64,000 nt of DNA, taken from contig JARJFC010000018.1 in NCBI GenBank assembly GCA_029310945.1, positions 1-64,000 of the forward strand, read 5' to 3'. The stretch's first letter is position 1, and every line of letters begins with the position of its first letter. The notes beneath the pieces were generated by a model. The model was not told the DNA's origin and did no database searches. It saw only the letters and a program-made list of their open reading frames with translations. This DNA comes from Leptospira sp. 96542 (GTDB lineage: Bacteria > Spirochaetota > Leptospiria > Leptospirales > Leptospiraceae). The translations under genes and the position numbers were made by a program. This document shows positions 42,355-52,286 of this stretch, in pieces.

Positions 42355-43788
42355 ATGCCAGCAATAGAACAATTAAGAGCCCGTAAAACAAAAATCATTT
42401 GTACCATTGGACCTGCAACTGCTTCGAAAGATATGATCCGCAGTTTAGCGCTGGCAGGAATGAATGTTGCACGGATCAATATGAGTCATGGTGACCATGA
42501 TTTTCATAGAAAAATAATTCGAATCATTAAGTCTTTGAATAAAGACGAATTACATAAACAACCTATTTCAATACTCCTCGACACACAAGGACCTGAAATT
42601 AGGACGGGCGATGTACAAAACGACTTACATTTAAAAGTCGGGGAAACATTTACCTTTCATATCATACCAGGAATGGAAGCAGAAGCACAAAGTGTTTTTG
42701 TCAATTATCGAGACATTGTAAAAGATCTAAAAGTCGGTGATAAGGTTACCGTTGATAACGGACTTATTAATTTATCTGTACAAGAAATTAGAGAAAATGA
42801 ATTGATCTGTAAGGTGTTAGATGGTGGAAAGTTGGGTTCCAGAAAACATATCAATTTGCCTGGAATCAGAGTGAATATACCCTCCATTACACCCAAAGAT
42901 TTGAAAGACATTCTTTTCGGTTTGGAAGAAGATATTGATTTTGTAGCATTATCTTTTGTACGTTCTGCGGAAGATGTGAGGCAACTCCGTGGGATCATCG
43001 GAGAAAAAAATCACCATGCACAAATCATAGCTAAAATTGAAGATCAAGAAGGTCTCAAAAATTTAGACGAAATCATAAAAGAGTCAGACGGGATCATGGT
43101 TGCACGTGGTGACCTAGGTGTTGAGATCGAAATTGAAGAATTACCGATTGTCCAAAGAAGGATCATCAAACGTTGCCAAGAAGAAGGTAAACGAGTGATC
43201 GTCGCCACTCACTTACTGGAATCCATGATTCAAAATCCATCGCCTACTAGGGCAGAAGTGACAGACGTTGCCAACGCCGTGTATGAAGAAGCAGATGCCA
43301 TTATGCTCAGTGGTGAGTCGGCGATGGGTAAATATCCTGTTCGTTGTGTGGAGATGATGGATAAAATTGCACGGAGGATGGAAGTTTCTATTAACCTTGG
43401 TCTTGCAGCACAAAGAAAACCAAGAGATCAAAAAGAAGAAATGGCTAAATCAGCAGCGAACCTTGCTGATGCGATGCGGATCCCTGCTATTATTGTTATC
43501 ACTAGACGAGGAACTACAGCCAATAATTTGGCTTCTTTTCATCCAAAATATTCAATTGTTCACGCTTTTACAAACATGACATCTGTTAGGCGCAAACTCT
43601 GGTTGACCCGAGGTGTTATTCCATATCGTGTGGACTTCTCATCTGATCCTGAAAAAACCATCAAACTAGCTATCCAAACACTAGTGAATAATGGGTTTTT
43701 GCAACCAGGAGAAAAAGTTGTGATTCTATCGGATATCATTGCAGGCGAGGATCGTGTGGAGACAGTACAAGTACGTGATGTAAAATAG
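42355..43788 (+). CDS. pyk: pyruvate kinase
   Basis: A 477-residue glycolytic enzyme converting phosphoenolpyruvate and ADP to pyruvate and ATP. Seen in order are [20 protein letters not shown] at the N-terminus, [13 protein letters not shown], the metal-binding [40 protein letters not shown], and [15 protein letters not shown]. The C-terminal domain has the [15 protein letters not shown] effector-type loop. All key residues are present at normal length. It is four bases from its neighbours on both sides. Confidence 0.97.
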   Translation: MPAIEQLRARKTKIICTIGPATASKDMIRSLALAGMNVARINMSHGDHDFHRKIIRIIKSLNKDELHKQPISILLDTQGPEIRTGDVQNDLHLKVGETFTFHIIPGMEAEAQSVFVNYRDIVKDLKVGDKVTVDNGLINLSVQEIRENELICKVLDGGKLGSRKHINLPGIRVNIPSITPKDLKDILFGLEEDIDFVALSFVRSAEDVRQLRGIIGEKNHHAQIIAKIEDQEGLKNLDEIIKESDGIMVARGDLGVEIEIEELPIVQRRIIKRCQEEGKRVIVATHLLESMIQNPSPTRAEVTDVANAVYEEADAIMLSGESAMGKYPVRCVEMMDKIARRMEVSINLGLAAQRKPRDQKEEMAKSAANLADAMRIPAIIVITRRGTTANNLASFHPKYSIVHAFTNMTSVRRKLWLTRGVIPYRVDFSSDPEKTIKLAIQTLVNNGFLQPGEKVVILSDIIAGEDRVETVQVRDVK

Positions 43789-43792
43789 TAAT

Positions 43793-45211
43793 ATGTTTTT
43801 TCGATTGGCGTTGTTTGCACTGGTAGTCCAAACATATTTTTTTTTACCATTGATCGCAGCTGATCGGCCAGAAGATCTCCCTGAATGGTTGGGCGATTTC
43901 AAAAAACTAGACGCAAAAGAATTGGAAAACAAACGGGAAGGTTCATATTTCACGGGTCTTCCATTATTTGGCAGTGATCCTGTATCGGGTTCTGGTTTGG
44001 GAGTGGTCGCAAATTATTTTTATAATGGAGACAAATCGGAACCATCATTTTCATACACTCCTTACGAACATATGGTCAGTGTGGCAATCTATGAAACCAA
44101 TCGGAGTACGAAAAATTATTCTGTGTCCTGGGATGCACCGTATTTTTTGGACTCTCCTTATCGAATCAAAACATATTTAGGCCATGAATCCAACTTACAT
44201 AATTTATACTTTGGTGTGGATCAATCGAGCTTAAACCCGCTATACTATACCGACCGAAATATTGATGGTGGACGTTCTGTTCGGAATGCAAATTTTTCAG
44301 ATTTTGAATCGGCCAATTCATTTGCCAAAAACAAAGGTGTAGGAAGGGAGTTTTTATCCACAAAACGATTCAATGAGTATCAATTTGAAACTACAAATGG
44401 TCAAATTTCCGTAGACAAAACGATCTTTCAAGTGTTTCGCATTTGGTCTGGAGTAGAATTTTCGAAAAACATTGTAAGAACATATGATGGGACTTGGACG
44501 AATACAAATGATCCAATCACTGGTTTGTCTGTCCCTTCCGTAGAAACACAAACAATGGTCACGAGGGATGCAAAGGCTAAGGAAATCATTGGTTCCAACG
44601 GTGGTTATTTGAATTATATTCGTGCCGGAATCGCATATGATACGAGAGATTATGAACCAGACCCAGATCGAGGTTGGTTGATTGAGTACAACATTAACAA
44701 GGCGGAAACTGGAATCGGATCTGATTACTCATACATAAGGCATTTTGGTCAGATTAAAAATTTTTACCAACCATTCCCAAAATTATTCGAAGAGTTTGTT
44801 GTGGCGCAACGAGCTGCTCTGACCAAAGTTGAAGGAAATGTTCCATTTTTTGAATATAGATATTTGTATTCGATAGACGGGGCATTTGGTGGGTTAGGTG
44901 GTTTGAATACTTTGCGGGGTTATAGGCAAGAACGTTTTGTTGGTAGTGTAATGGGTTTTTATAACGTTGAATTTCGGATGAGAGTTGGGAGTTTTTCCTT
45001 ATTTGATCAAAATTTTCAATTGAGTGTGGTTCCCTTTTATGATCTAGGACGTGTTTGGGATCAATTGAGAAATGTAAATACTATGGGATACAAACATGCA
45101 AGTGGGCTTGGTCTACGTCTCATTTGGGACCAAGCCACAGTTATCCTTATGGACTACTCGCGGTCGAAAGAAGATGAACTCTTTTATATCGATATCGGAC
45201 ATACATTCTGA
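43793..45211 (+). CDS. Omp85-family outer-membrane barrel without POTRA domains
   Basis: A 472-residue protein with a signal peptide (FRLALFALVVQTYFFLPLIA, cleavage about residue 22). The barrel begins with GLPLFGSDPVSGSGLGVVAN, typical of D15/BamA barrels, and contains the L6-loop motif LNTLRGYRQERFVG. It ends in aromatic F (YIDIGHTF), as barrel proteins do. Only about 40 residues separate the signal from the barrel, so no POTRA repeats fit. It may be an independent transporter, patatin-like remnant or surface protein; the substrate is unknown. It ends the asd-pyk run. Confidence 0.8.
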   Translation: MFFRLALFALVVQTYFFLPLIAADRPEDLPEWLGDFKKLDAKELENKREGSYFTGLPLFGSDPVSGSGLGVVANYFYNGDKSEPSFSYTPYEHMVSVAIYETNRSTKNYSVSWDAPYFLDSPYRIKTYLGHESNLHNLYFGVDQSSLNPLYYTDRNIDGGRSVRNANFSDFESANSFAKNKGVGREFLSTKRFNEYQFETTNGQISVDKTIFQVFRIWSGVEFSKNIVRTYDGTWTNTNDPITGLSVPSVETQTMVTRDAKAKEIIGSNGGYLNYIRAGIAYDTRDYEPDPDRGWLIEYNINKAETGIGSDYSYIRHFGQIKNFYQPFPKLFEEFVVAQRAALTKVEGNVPFFEYRYLYSIDGAFGGLGGLNTLRGYRQERFVGSVMGFYNVEFRMRVGSFSLFDQNFQLSVVPFYDLGRVWDQLRNVNTMGYKHASGLGLRLIWDQATVILMDYSRSKEDELFYIDIGHTF

Positions 45212-45224
45212 TTCAAAATCAGAA
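45206..45224. terminator. stem-loop at the Omp85 gene end
   Basis: TTCTGATT (45206-45213) and AATCAGAA (45217-45224) form a perfect 8-bp AT-rich stem over the stop codon. A second palindrome, CTCAAAT-TT-ATTTGAG (45234-45249 region), spans the convergent pirin stop. Neither has a clear T-run, so a bidirectional terminator role is possible but weak. Confidence 0.3.
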
Positions 45225-45242
45225 CAGAAACAAATCTCAAAT

Positions 45243-45950
45243 TTATTTGAGAGGCACTTCAATGACTAAAAATTCTGTTTTGATTTCAGCTTGGAATTTG
45301 AATTCATTTTTTTCCCAAAGGCCGATTGCATCTCGCCTTTCTAACTTATTTCCTTCGACCTCTAATTTTCCACTGATCACAAAAACATAAATCCCTTGGT
45401 TCGGGCTATTCACTTTGTATTCTAACTCTTTGCCTGGTTCTAGGGTGGCAAGGGAAAAGTATGCATCTTGATTGATCCAAATTGCATCTTCATCCACTGG
45501 AGAAACCACGGTTTGGAAACGATTGACTCTTGCAGCTTCTGAAAATGTTTTTTGGTCATACCTTGGGGTGATGTTCCCGACCTTTGGCAAAATCCAAATT
45601 TGCAAAAAATTGACTTTTTTTTCGGTAGAATGATTGAATTCCGAATGTTGGATCCCCGAACCAGCAGACATGATTTGTACATCCCCTGTTCGAATCACAC
45701 CGTTTGTTCCCGTACTGTCCTTATGAGCCAATTCACCATACAAAGGGATGGATACAATTTCCATATTTTGATGGGGATGGGTACCAAAACCCATCGAAGG
45801 TTCCACAATGTCATCGTTGAGGACACGGAGGGCACCGAAATTGGTTTTTTCGGGGTTGTACCAGTTTCCGAAACTAAAGGAATGGTGGCTATCCAGCCAC
45901 CCAAAACTGGCGTGACCTCTCTCTGAACTCGGATGGAAGATTGATTTCAT
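45243..45950 (-). CDS. pirin family protein
   Basis: A 235-residue bicupin. The N-terminal metal-binding cupin shows GFGTHPHQNMEIVSIPLYGEL and HSEFNHS (His/Glu ligands), and the C-terminal cupin is shorter. Bacterial pirins include quercetin dioxygenase-like enzymes and redox or metal-sensing proteins, so the substrate cannot be stated. An inverted repeat 16 bases before the start codon could be the operator of a repressor. Confidence 0.92.
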   Translation of the reverse strand: MKSIFHPSSERGHASFGWLDSHHSFSFGNWYNPEKTNFGALRVLNDDIVEPSMGFGTHPHQNMEIVSIPLYGELAHKDSTGTNGVIRTGDVQIMSAGSGIQHSEFNHSTEKKVNFLQIWILPKVGNITPRYDQKTFSEAARVNRFQTVVSPVDEDAIWINQDAYFSLATLEPGKELEYKVNSPNQGIYVFVISGKLEVEGNKLERRDAIGLWEKNEFKFQAEIKTEFLVIEVPLK

Positions 45951-45965
45951 AACGACTCCTATATG

Positions 45966-45990
45966 TTGATATTGAATAGTTTAATATCAA
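45966..45990. promoter_or_regulatory. candidate operator upstream of the pirin gene
   Basis: TTGATATT (45966-45973) and AATATCAA (45983-45990) are perfect 8-base arms separated by nine bases, in the interval between the divergent pirin and chemoreceptor genes. The size and symmetry fit a dimeric MarR/HxlR-type repressor, but no such regulator gene is adjacent. Confidence 0.4.
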
Positions 45991-46077
45991 ACTAATTGAG
46001 GTCAAGTGGAAATTATCCAAGAAGGGTAAAAATAGAAAAGATGTTTTCATCTGGATTTGTTTTTGAAAGATACGAAT

Positions 46078-47655
46078 ATGTTTGGAATTAAAAAGAGAAA
46101 AAAGAATAATAACCAAGACTGGATCCAATTGGGTCCTGTGTATGTCAACCGGGTGCGCTTCCTTCTGGCTTCCTTTTACATCATCTCCACTTTGGGCTCA
46201 TACCAAACCTCAACTTTTTGGCAAACGGCAAGTTACCTTACAGGAATTACTTGTATGTTTTTGTATGGGTCGGTGCAGGCGCATCTATTTAAAAAACGAA
46301 AATTGAATCCAGTTTACCCAAAACTTTTTATTCTCTTAGACATCACAGTTTTGTTTGTTGTGACAGTTTCTGGATTGAGCGGAGGCAAAGAAACTGCGGC
46401 CGATTTGATCAAATCCCCCATTTTGTATGTTTTGTATTATTTTTATATTATTTACTCAGCATTTTTGTTTTCGCGAAACACCCTTATCCTTTCTACTTAT
46501 TATTCCGCGTTCTGTTTGGTTCTCATTTTAGCAATTGGTTATGTCCAGGGAGTGGATTTTAAGGAAGCAGTGGGCGTACAAAGTGAACGCGGTGCAGTGT
46601 CAATTTCCAACGAATTTTTTAAAATTTTCTTTCTGATTTGTTTTGGGTATTTGGCAGGATCTGTTTTAAATTTACTCAATGAAATTAGATTGGAGTCAGA
46701 TGCGCGCAGAAAAGAATCGGAAATGGCGAAAGAAAATTCTGATCATTTAAACAAAAACCTTGTGACGATTGGATCTAATTTATCGAATACTCTCAATTCA
46801 ATACGGAACGTTGTGACAGAATTTAATTCACAGATAGATTCGCAAAAACAATCCACACACTCGATGGCAGAATTTGTGGATTCTTTTTCAGATAGTATAC
46901 AAAACTCGGTTGAAACTATCTTGAATCAGCACAAACAGGTGTTTGGTTTGGTTCAAGACGCAGAGAGTTTGAAGCAAAATATTTCTGAAATTGGATTGGT
47001 GGTTAATGAATTGACTTCACATATGTCCGCATTTCAGGACCTAGGCAACTCACTTGCCGGAACAGTCAAAGATCTCGATATGCGTTTACAATCGGTCAAT
47101 GACTCGCAAAAACAAGTGAGCGAGGTCAATGAAATTATGGCAGAAATCGCCGACAGAACTAATTTGCTCGCATTGAATGCTTCTATCGAAGCAGCCCGTG
47201 CAGGAGAACACGGTAGAGGATTTGCTGTGGTGGCAAGTGAAGTTGCGAAACTAGCTGAAAATTCCAATGAAAACGCATCTAAAATTAAGAAAATCATAAA
47301 CAATGCAAATTTATACATTAAAGAAGGGGTTGAACTTGCTTTTTTATCTTTGTCTAAGACGAACGAATTGCAAAATGGTTATGCGATGTTAAGCTCTGTT
47401 ATCAATAACGCAACGTCCAAAATTGATTCACAAAAAACGATAAACACAGAGATGTTAATGGCTCTCGATTTGGTCAAAGAATTATCTAAAACTTTGGAAG
47501 GTGAATCGAAACTCCTAACGAATGACAAAAATGAGATGGTATACGCTATTCGAAATATGGCAGATATCAACGCGAGCGTTGTAGAAAACGCTGGCAAAAT
47601 CAACGAAAGTACCATTGATTTAGAAAGACAAGCAAATTCACTTGTAATTAGTTAA
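46078..47655 (+). CDS. methyl-accepting chemotaxis protein
   Basis: A receptor of about 525 residues. The N-terminal 205 residues hold about five or six hydrophobic segments with almost no periplasmic loop, so it probably senses within the membrane or the cytoplasm. The signalling hairpin is intact: [38 protein letters not shown], followed by [15 protein letters not shown]. No HAMP domain is obvious. ATG 46078 with GAAAG before it is preferred over the in-frame TTG at 46057. The caspase-like gene begins three bases after its stop. Confidence 0.92.
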   Translation: MFGIKKRKKNNNQDWIQLGPVYVNRVRFLLASFYIISTLGSYQTSTFWQTASYLTGITCMFLYGSVQAHLFKKRKLNPVYPKLFILLDITVLFVVTVSGLSGGKETAADLIKSPILYVLYYFYIIYSAFLFSRNTLILSTYYSAFCLVLILAIGYVQGVDFKEAVGVQSERGAVSISNEFFKIFFLICFGYLAGSVLNLLNEIRLESDARRKESEMAKENSDHLNKNLVTIGSNLSNTLNSIRNVVTEFNSQIDSQKQSTHSMAEFVDSFSDSIQNSVETILNQHKQVFGLVQDAESLKQNISEIGLVVNELTSHMSAFQDLGNSLAGTVKDLDMRLQSVNDSQKQVSEVNEIMAEIADRTNLLALNASIEAARAGEHGRGFAVVASEVAKLAENSNENASKIKKIINNANLYIKEGVELAFLSLSKTNELQNGYAMLSSVINNATSKIDSQKTINTEMLMALDLVKELSKTLEGESKLLTNDKNEMVYAIRNMADINASVVENAGKINESTIDLERQANSLVIS

Positions 47656-47658
47656 TAG

Positions 47659-48969
47659 ATGTTTTTACGTTCATTTGGCTTCTGTTTGGTGCTGGTCATT
47701 TTCCCTTCAACAATGTTTTCGCAATCAGTAGGCAAACGATATGGGTTTGTGGTTGGAGTCAATGAATACAATGACCTTTCTCTTTCTAATTTAAAAACTG
47801 CGAAAAATGATGCAATGGGCATAACAAAAATTCTCTACGGATATGGTTCTTATAATCGGATTTCAAGCATTGTTCAAGAAGGTTCAAAAGAAAATCGACC
47901 CACCAAACAGAATATAGAATCAAAGTATGAATCCATTCTCGAAGAAATGAACCCTGAAGATTTTTTAATCTTTTATTTTTCGGGTCACGGTGTTGTGGAT
48001 TATAACGAAAAAGTATATCTTTTGGCTGAAGATGCAGATCCCAAACGACCATTTGAAACAGGTATTTCTCTTGAAAGTTTAATCTATAAATCTAGGGAAT
48101 ATAAACTAAAGCGTGTTATCTTTTTGGTAGATGCATGCCGCAATCCCGAAGATGGAAAGGGCGGGGAAGGGAAACAATACTTAGATAAAGTCTCTTTCTC
48201 GGACTCGGAAATTGTGTCTGTATTTTTTTCTACGAAATTAGGATATTCTAGTTTTGAAGATTTTGATTCTGGTTATGGAATTTTTACGAAATATTTATTG
48301 TATGGATTGGAGGGAAGGGCGGATTCGAATTTTAATGGAGAGGTCAGTTACTCTGAGCTTACAAATTATGTAATTCAATCTTTGCGGTTATGGTCTAAAA
48401 ACAATTCAAAACTACAAAAACCATATACCAAAGAATATGCAGAAAAATCGGAAGATATTATTTTAACATATGCAGTGAACCCAGAAACTTCCATTACTGA
48501 CGCACCTTTGTTCAATCCTTATAATCCAACGTTTGCATTTCGATCGATGGTTTTTCCTGGTTGGGGTCAATATGTTCGCGGACAAGAAACAAAAGGAAAG
48601 TGGTATATGGCAATTTATGCTGCCAGTCTTTTGTATTCAGGGTATCAATATTTAGAATACAAACAAGCGAGCGAGGCATATAAAAATGCAGTTGGCATTC
48701 CTCCTAATAATCGACCTTTTGAAACAATTGTATTGAACTATGCGTTGATTGAACCTTATCGAAGGGATCTTGAATCTTCTAAAAAATCATTTTCGCAATC
48801 TTTGAATCTTTTAGCTTTCGTTTGGGCAATAAATGTATTTGATTTTTATCTTTATGGTCCTACAACTAAATCAAAAACAACGGGTTTTTACCTGGAATAT
48901 AAAATAGAGCCATATTCAGGTATGGCGGTAGAACGAATTGGGAAGATTGGCTATGAATTTCAGTTTTAA
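47659..48969 (+). CDS. exported caspase-like (peptidase C14) protein with C-terminal membrane domain
   Basis: A 436-residue protein with a signal peptide (about residues 1-22, ending SQSVG). The caspase-fold domain begins RYGFVVGVNEYND; the catalytic dyad is His110 in FYFSGHGVVD and Cys160 in FLVDACRNPED. About residues 290-436 resemble DUF5683 (RSMVFPGWGQYVRGQETKGKW), with about two membrane helices. It is a bacterial meta- or orthocaspase relative predicted to act outside the cytoplasm, where the substrate and activation are unknown. It overlaps the first Kelch lipoprotein gene by 17 bases. Confidence 0.88.
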   Translation: MFLRSFGFCLVLVIFPSTMFSQSVGKRYGFVVGVNEYNDLSLSNLKTAKNDAMGITKILYGYGSYNRISSIVQEGSKENRPTKQNIESKYESILEEMNPEDFLIFYFSGHGVVDYNEKVYLLAEDADPKRPFETGISLESLIYKSREYKLKRVIFLVDACRNPEDGKGGEGKQYLDKVSFSDSEIVSVFFSTKLGYSSFEDFDSGYGIFTKYLLYGLEGRADSNFNGEVSYSELTNYVIQSLRLWSKNNSKLQKPYTKEYAEKSEDIILTYAVNPETSITDAPLFNPYNPTFAFRSMVFPGWGQYVRGQETKGKWYMAIYAASLLYSGYQYLEYKQASEAYKNAVGIPPNNRPFETIVLNYALIEPYRRDLESSKKSFSQSLNLLAFVWAINVFDFYLYGPTTKSKTTGFYLEYKIEPYSGMAVERIGKIGYEFQF

Positions 48970-50461
48970 ATGGTTCCTGTTTGTCCTTTTATTCCAATGT
49001 TCTCTTTATGAGAAACCTAAGAATTTTTTTGACATTGCTTCTTCTGGCGGTGCGTTGTTACCGTTGTTTGCTTTCACTGGATTTCAGACTGAGTTTTCCA
49101 TTTCAACTCATTATGACGATTCTGAATACCCTTTGTTTGTAAAAACGGGGGTTTTGGATGTTGAAATTTCTGAGGATCTGCCATTTCAATTTACTGCTAC
49201 AGATGTAAAAGTAAACCAAGAATACGAAGATTTCTTGATCTTACGAGACTTGTTTTATTTAGAGCCTAAAAAAATCCGAATGGTTTTTTCTGCCTCTACG
49301 CGTGCTGCTTGGAAAGAAGATCTATCCTTGAAAATAAATGTACCCTCTATTTATGGGAATTATCATCTAACAAATCCAATGCTGAATTTCCAATTTCCGA
49401 AATCAAAAGTAGTCGGCGAAATATCTGAATTTAAATCTCGCATATCAACCATTTTACTCTCGGATGGCCGGATTTTACTTGTAGGTGGTATTTCTGATTC
49501 CAATTCGGTATTGGATACGGTTGAGATTTTTGATCCTGTATCCAATTCAACAACTGTAATACCTCCGTTAGATATGCCTGTAGTTGAATCAAAACTTGTA
49601 TTATTGCAAGATGGCAATGTGCTCGTGTCGGGTGGAAAGTTTATTGCTGGTAACATAACAAACGATTCTCAGATTTCAAATCACTTGTATTTAATAAACC
49701 CAGTTCAAAATACAACAACACGATTGCCATTTGGAATGGTTTTGCGAAGAGTAGGGCACAGTGTTACAAGGCTGCCAAATGGTAATATATTGGTAGTGGG
49801 TGGGCTTGTTAATGGAGCAAATGATGTTTCTTCCGTATCACAAAATTTTGAGATCATAAATTTACAATCTTCTTCCTCGGCTTCTGTTGGGAACATGGCA
49901 CACCAGAGAATGTATCATGAATCAGTGTTATGTGAGTCCACTGGGAATGTTTATATTATGGGTGGTCTTGCGGTGCCAGATTTTACATTCGCATATAGAC
50001 CACCTGAGGTGGAAATATTTGATCCAAAACTAAGTATGATATATGATTCTGGGTTATCACTTATCAATCCTCGCACAGAATCTTTTGTTTTTACATTCAA
50101 TACAAGCGAGTTTATTTTAGCTGGGGGTTATAACGCTTCGAATCAATCTGCTAAATCAATAGACCTTTGGAGTTTTAATTCAAACCGAGCTAATACTTTA
50201 AGTTTTACTGAACGTTCAAAGTATGGTGCTGCTGTATCAAAGTTTTCAAACAATCAAATCATTTTCACTGGTGGGATGGAGTTATATTATAAATCTGCCG
50301 TGCTTGAGATGTACGATCATGTAGAGAAAAAAAATTATTTAGTAGATACTATGGTTTATCCGAGGTCTTATCACAGTGCTATTCAGGCAAATGATGGGAT
50401 TTATATTTTTGGTGATTCAACGTTTGCAGGAAGATATGTGGAATATTATGGTAAAAAGTAA
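48953..50461 (+). CDS. Kelch-repeat lipoprotein 1
   Basis: A protein of about 502 residues. The signal MNFSFKWFLFVLLFQCSLYE has the lipidated Cys at residue 16. A beta-sandwich of about 120 residues is followed by Kelch-type blades (SVTRLPNGNILVVGG, ESVLCESTGNVYIMGG, ILLSDGRILLVGG) that should form a propeller. ATG 48953 has GGGAAG upstream and lies inside the end of the caspase gene; an earlier in-frame start at 48938 would spoil the signal peptide. It is the most divergent of three tandem paralogues. Confidence 0.85.
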   Translation: MNFSFKWFLFVLLFQCSLYEKPKNFFDIASSGGALLPLFAFTGFQTEFSISTHYDDSEYPLFVKTGVLDVEISEDLPFQFTATDVKVNQEYEDFLILRDLFYLEPKKIRMVFSASTRAAWKEDLSLKINVPSIYGNYHLTNPMLNFQFPKSKVVGEISEFKSRISTILLSDGRILLVGGISDSNSVLDTVEIFDPVSNSTTVIPPLDMPVVESKLVLLQDGNVLVSGGKFIAGNITNDSQISNHLYLINPVQNTTTRLPFGMVLRRVGHSVTRLPNGNILVVGGLVNGANDVSSVSQNFEIINLQSSSSASVGNMAHQRMYHESVLCESTGNVYIMGGLAVPDFTFAYRPPEVEIFDPKLSMIYDSGLSLINPRTESFVFTFNTSEFILAGGYNASNQSAKSIDLWSFNSNRANTLSFTERSKYGAAVSKFSNNQIIFTGGMELYYKSAVLEMYDHVEKKNYLVDTMVYPRSYHSAIQANDGIYIFGDSTFAGRYVEYYGKK

Positions 50462-52286
50462 ATATTTTATAATATTCGCCCTATTATGGAATTGTATTTT
50501 ACAAAAGCCAGATAATCCCTTTGATCCCAATGGGTTTGCCAATTTGGCTGTCTTTATCGCTAACACCAATCAGCAAATAGTTTTAGATTTTTCATCGAGC
50601 AGAGTACAACCTGGGGAGTCATTGTTCGTTACATCAACGGCAGACCTGTCTTCATTGCCTGGGGGATTGGTGTTGCCAATTGCCGATGGAATGGAATCTC
50701 CGATTGAATCCTTAATTCCAAGAAGTAGGTTTATGTATGAAGTGAAAATGAACCCAAGGTTCAATTCAGGTAATTTCACAATTAACTTACACCAGTACTA
50801 TTCAAGTTACGATATGAATGTTCTTCCATCTAAATTTAATTTTTCCATTGATTCAAATCCTCCTCAAATTGAATTAAAGTTAGGTTCTGGGATTGATATT
50901 TCTGAATTGGCAACTGGGTTCTTGGATTTTACTGCAGACGAAGATATTCTTTGGAATCCTTCCATTGAAAATGTACGATTGGCTGGATCAGCAAAGAATA
51001 GTTTGGTGATTTCCGGTATTGTTGTTTCCGAAAGGAATATACGATTGATACTTGCTGGTTCTCCCAATTTTAACGGTGGTATTTTGTCTGTGGAATTTTT
51101 GGGAATTGAAGATAAAGCGAACAACAGAGTGGAAAGTTTAATTGTTCCGATTCACGTTTTCGCATTTCGAAGTGGACCAAATATGAATGTTGCGAGAAGG
51201 TTATGCGCTGGAATCGATTTGGCAGATGGTCGTAGGATGGTTACTGGAGGAAGATCCAATCCAAGTGTTCCAATTGATGGTAATACTTCGCTCAGTTTGG
51301 TTGAATTTTATAATCCTCTCACACGAAGTTTTGAATTAGGCGGTAATATGCTTTACCGTAGACAAGATCATTCCATTGTTCGTTTGTTAGATGGACGTAT
51401 TTTAGTAACTGGAGGTTTTGGCGCACCACGTTTTGCAGATGGAGCTGAAAACGAAGTTGTAAATTCTATTGAAATTTTTGATCCAATTACAAATCTTTGG
51501 ACACTTGGCCCGAACTTGCACCGTGCAAGACAATTGCATAAGACTATAGTTTTGCCAAACGGTGATGTACTTGTTGTTGGCGGCTTTAATGCTTTTAGTC
51601 CCGTTGTGACCATCGCCGAAGTTGAGTTAATACATATTACAAATGATGTAGCTTCAATGACAGTTGAACATGTTGGAAATTTGGTTGTTCCTCGTGGAAA
51701 AAATTCTTTGTCCATCGTAGGCAATAAAGTAGTGATCGCGGGTGGAGAAAGGACTGTGGAAGCAGTACCAAAAAATTTATTTTATCCAACGGATATCATT
51801 GAATTATACGACATTACAACAAAATCTTTATCAGTTTCGACTAGCAAGGTTATTCCACGATTAAATCATTTTTCACATGTATTACCAAATGATGAAGTTT
51901 TGTTTTTTGGAGGCATTAGTAATCGGTACGATGGACATGGCATTTTGCGAGCTCAAATTTATAATCTAAATACAGACACCATTCGAAATGATTCTAATTT
52001 ATTTTATGCCCGAGAGTTAGGTTCTTCTTTCGTTTTCCCATATGGGAAGAACCAACTAATTTTATTCGGAGGTTTGGAGTATAGAGAAACACTGGGAGCT
52101 TTATTTGAATCTGTCACGAGGTCGGAATCTTGGTCAGATAATGACAAACGATTTTATTTAACAAGTGATACACTGACCACACGGTGGGAAGGGTGTACAA
52201 TTCAATACCAAACTGGTGGGGGAATGGTGCTTGGCGGTAGGATAGGGAGTATTTTAGCAAATACAGAGGAATATAGTTTTGAATAG
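50448..52286 (+). CDS. Kelch-repeat lipoprotein 2
   Basis: A protein of about 612 residues. The signal MVKSKYFIIFALLWNCILQK has the lipobox Cys at 16 and is followed by NPFDPNGF, a motif shared with the third paralogue. A SbsA-like Ig domain (SNPPQIELKLGSG to EDKANNRVESL) precedes at least five Kelch blades (SIVRLLDGRILVTGGFG, KTIVLPNGDVLVVGGFN, HVLPNDEVLFFGG). ATG 50448 overlaps the previous stop; ATG 50436 with AGGAAG before it is an equally possible start. It is probably an outer-surface or periplasmic lipoprotein binding a protein or glycan. Confidence 0.85.
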   Translation: MVKSKYFIIFALLWNCILQKPDNPFDPNGFANLAVFIANTNQQIVLDFSSSRVQPGESLFVTSTADLSSLPGGLVLPIADGMESPIESLIPRSRFMYEVKMNPRFNSGNFTINLHQYYSSYDMNVLPSKFNFSIDSNPPQIELKLGSGIDISELATGFLDFTADEDILWNPSIENVRLAGSAKNSLVISGIVVSERNIRLILAGSPNFNGGILSVEFLGIEDKANNRVESLIVPIHVFAFRSGPNMNVARRLCAGIDLADGRRMVTGGRSNPSVPIDGNTSLSLVEFYNPLTRSFELGGNMLYRRQDHSIVRLLDGRILVTGGFGAPRFADGAENEVVNSIEIFDPITNLWTLGPNLHRARQLHKTIVLPNGDVLVVGGFNAFSPVVTIAEVELIHITNDVASMTVEHVGNLVVPRGKNSLSIVGNKVVIAGGERTVEAVPKNLFYPTDIIELYDITTKSLSVSTSKVIPRLNHFSHVLPNDEVLFFGGISNRYDGHGILRAQIYNLNTDTIRNDSNLFYARELGSSFVFPYGKNQLILFGGLEYRETLGALFESVTRSESWSDNDKRFYLTSDTLTTRWEGCTIQYQTGGGMVLGGRIGSILANTEEYSFE

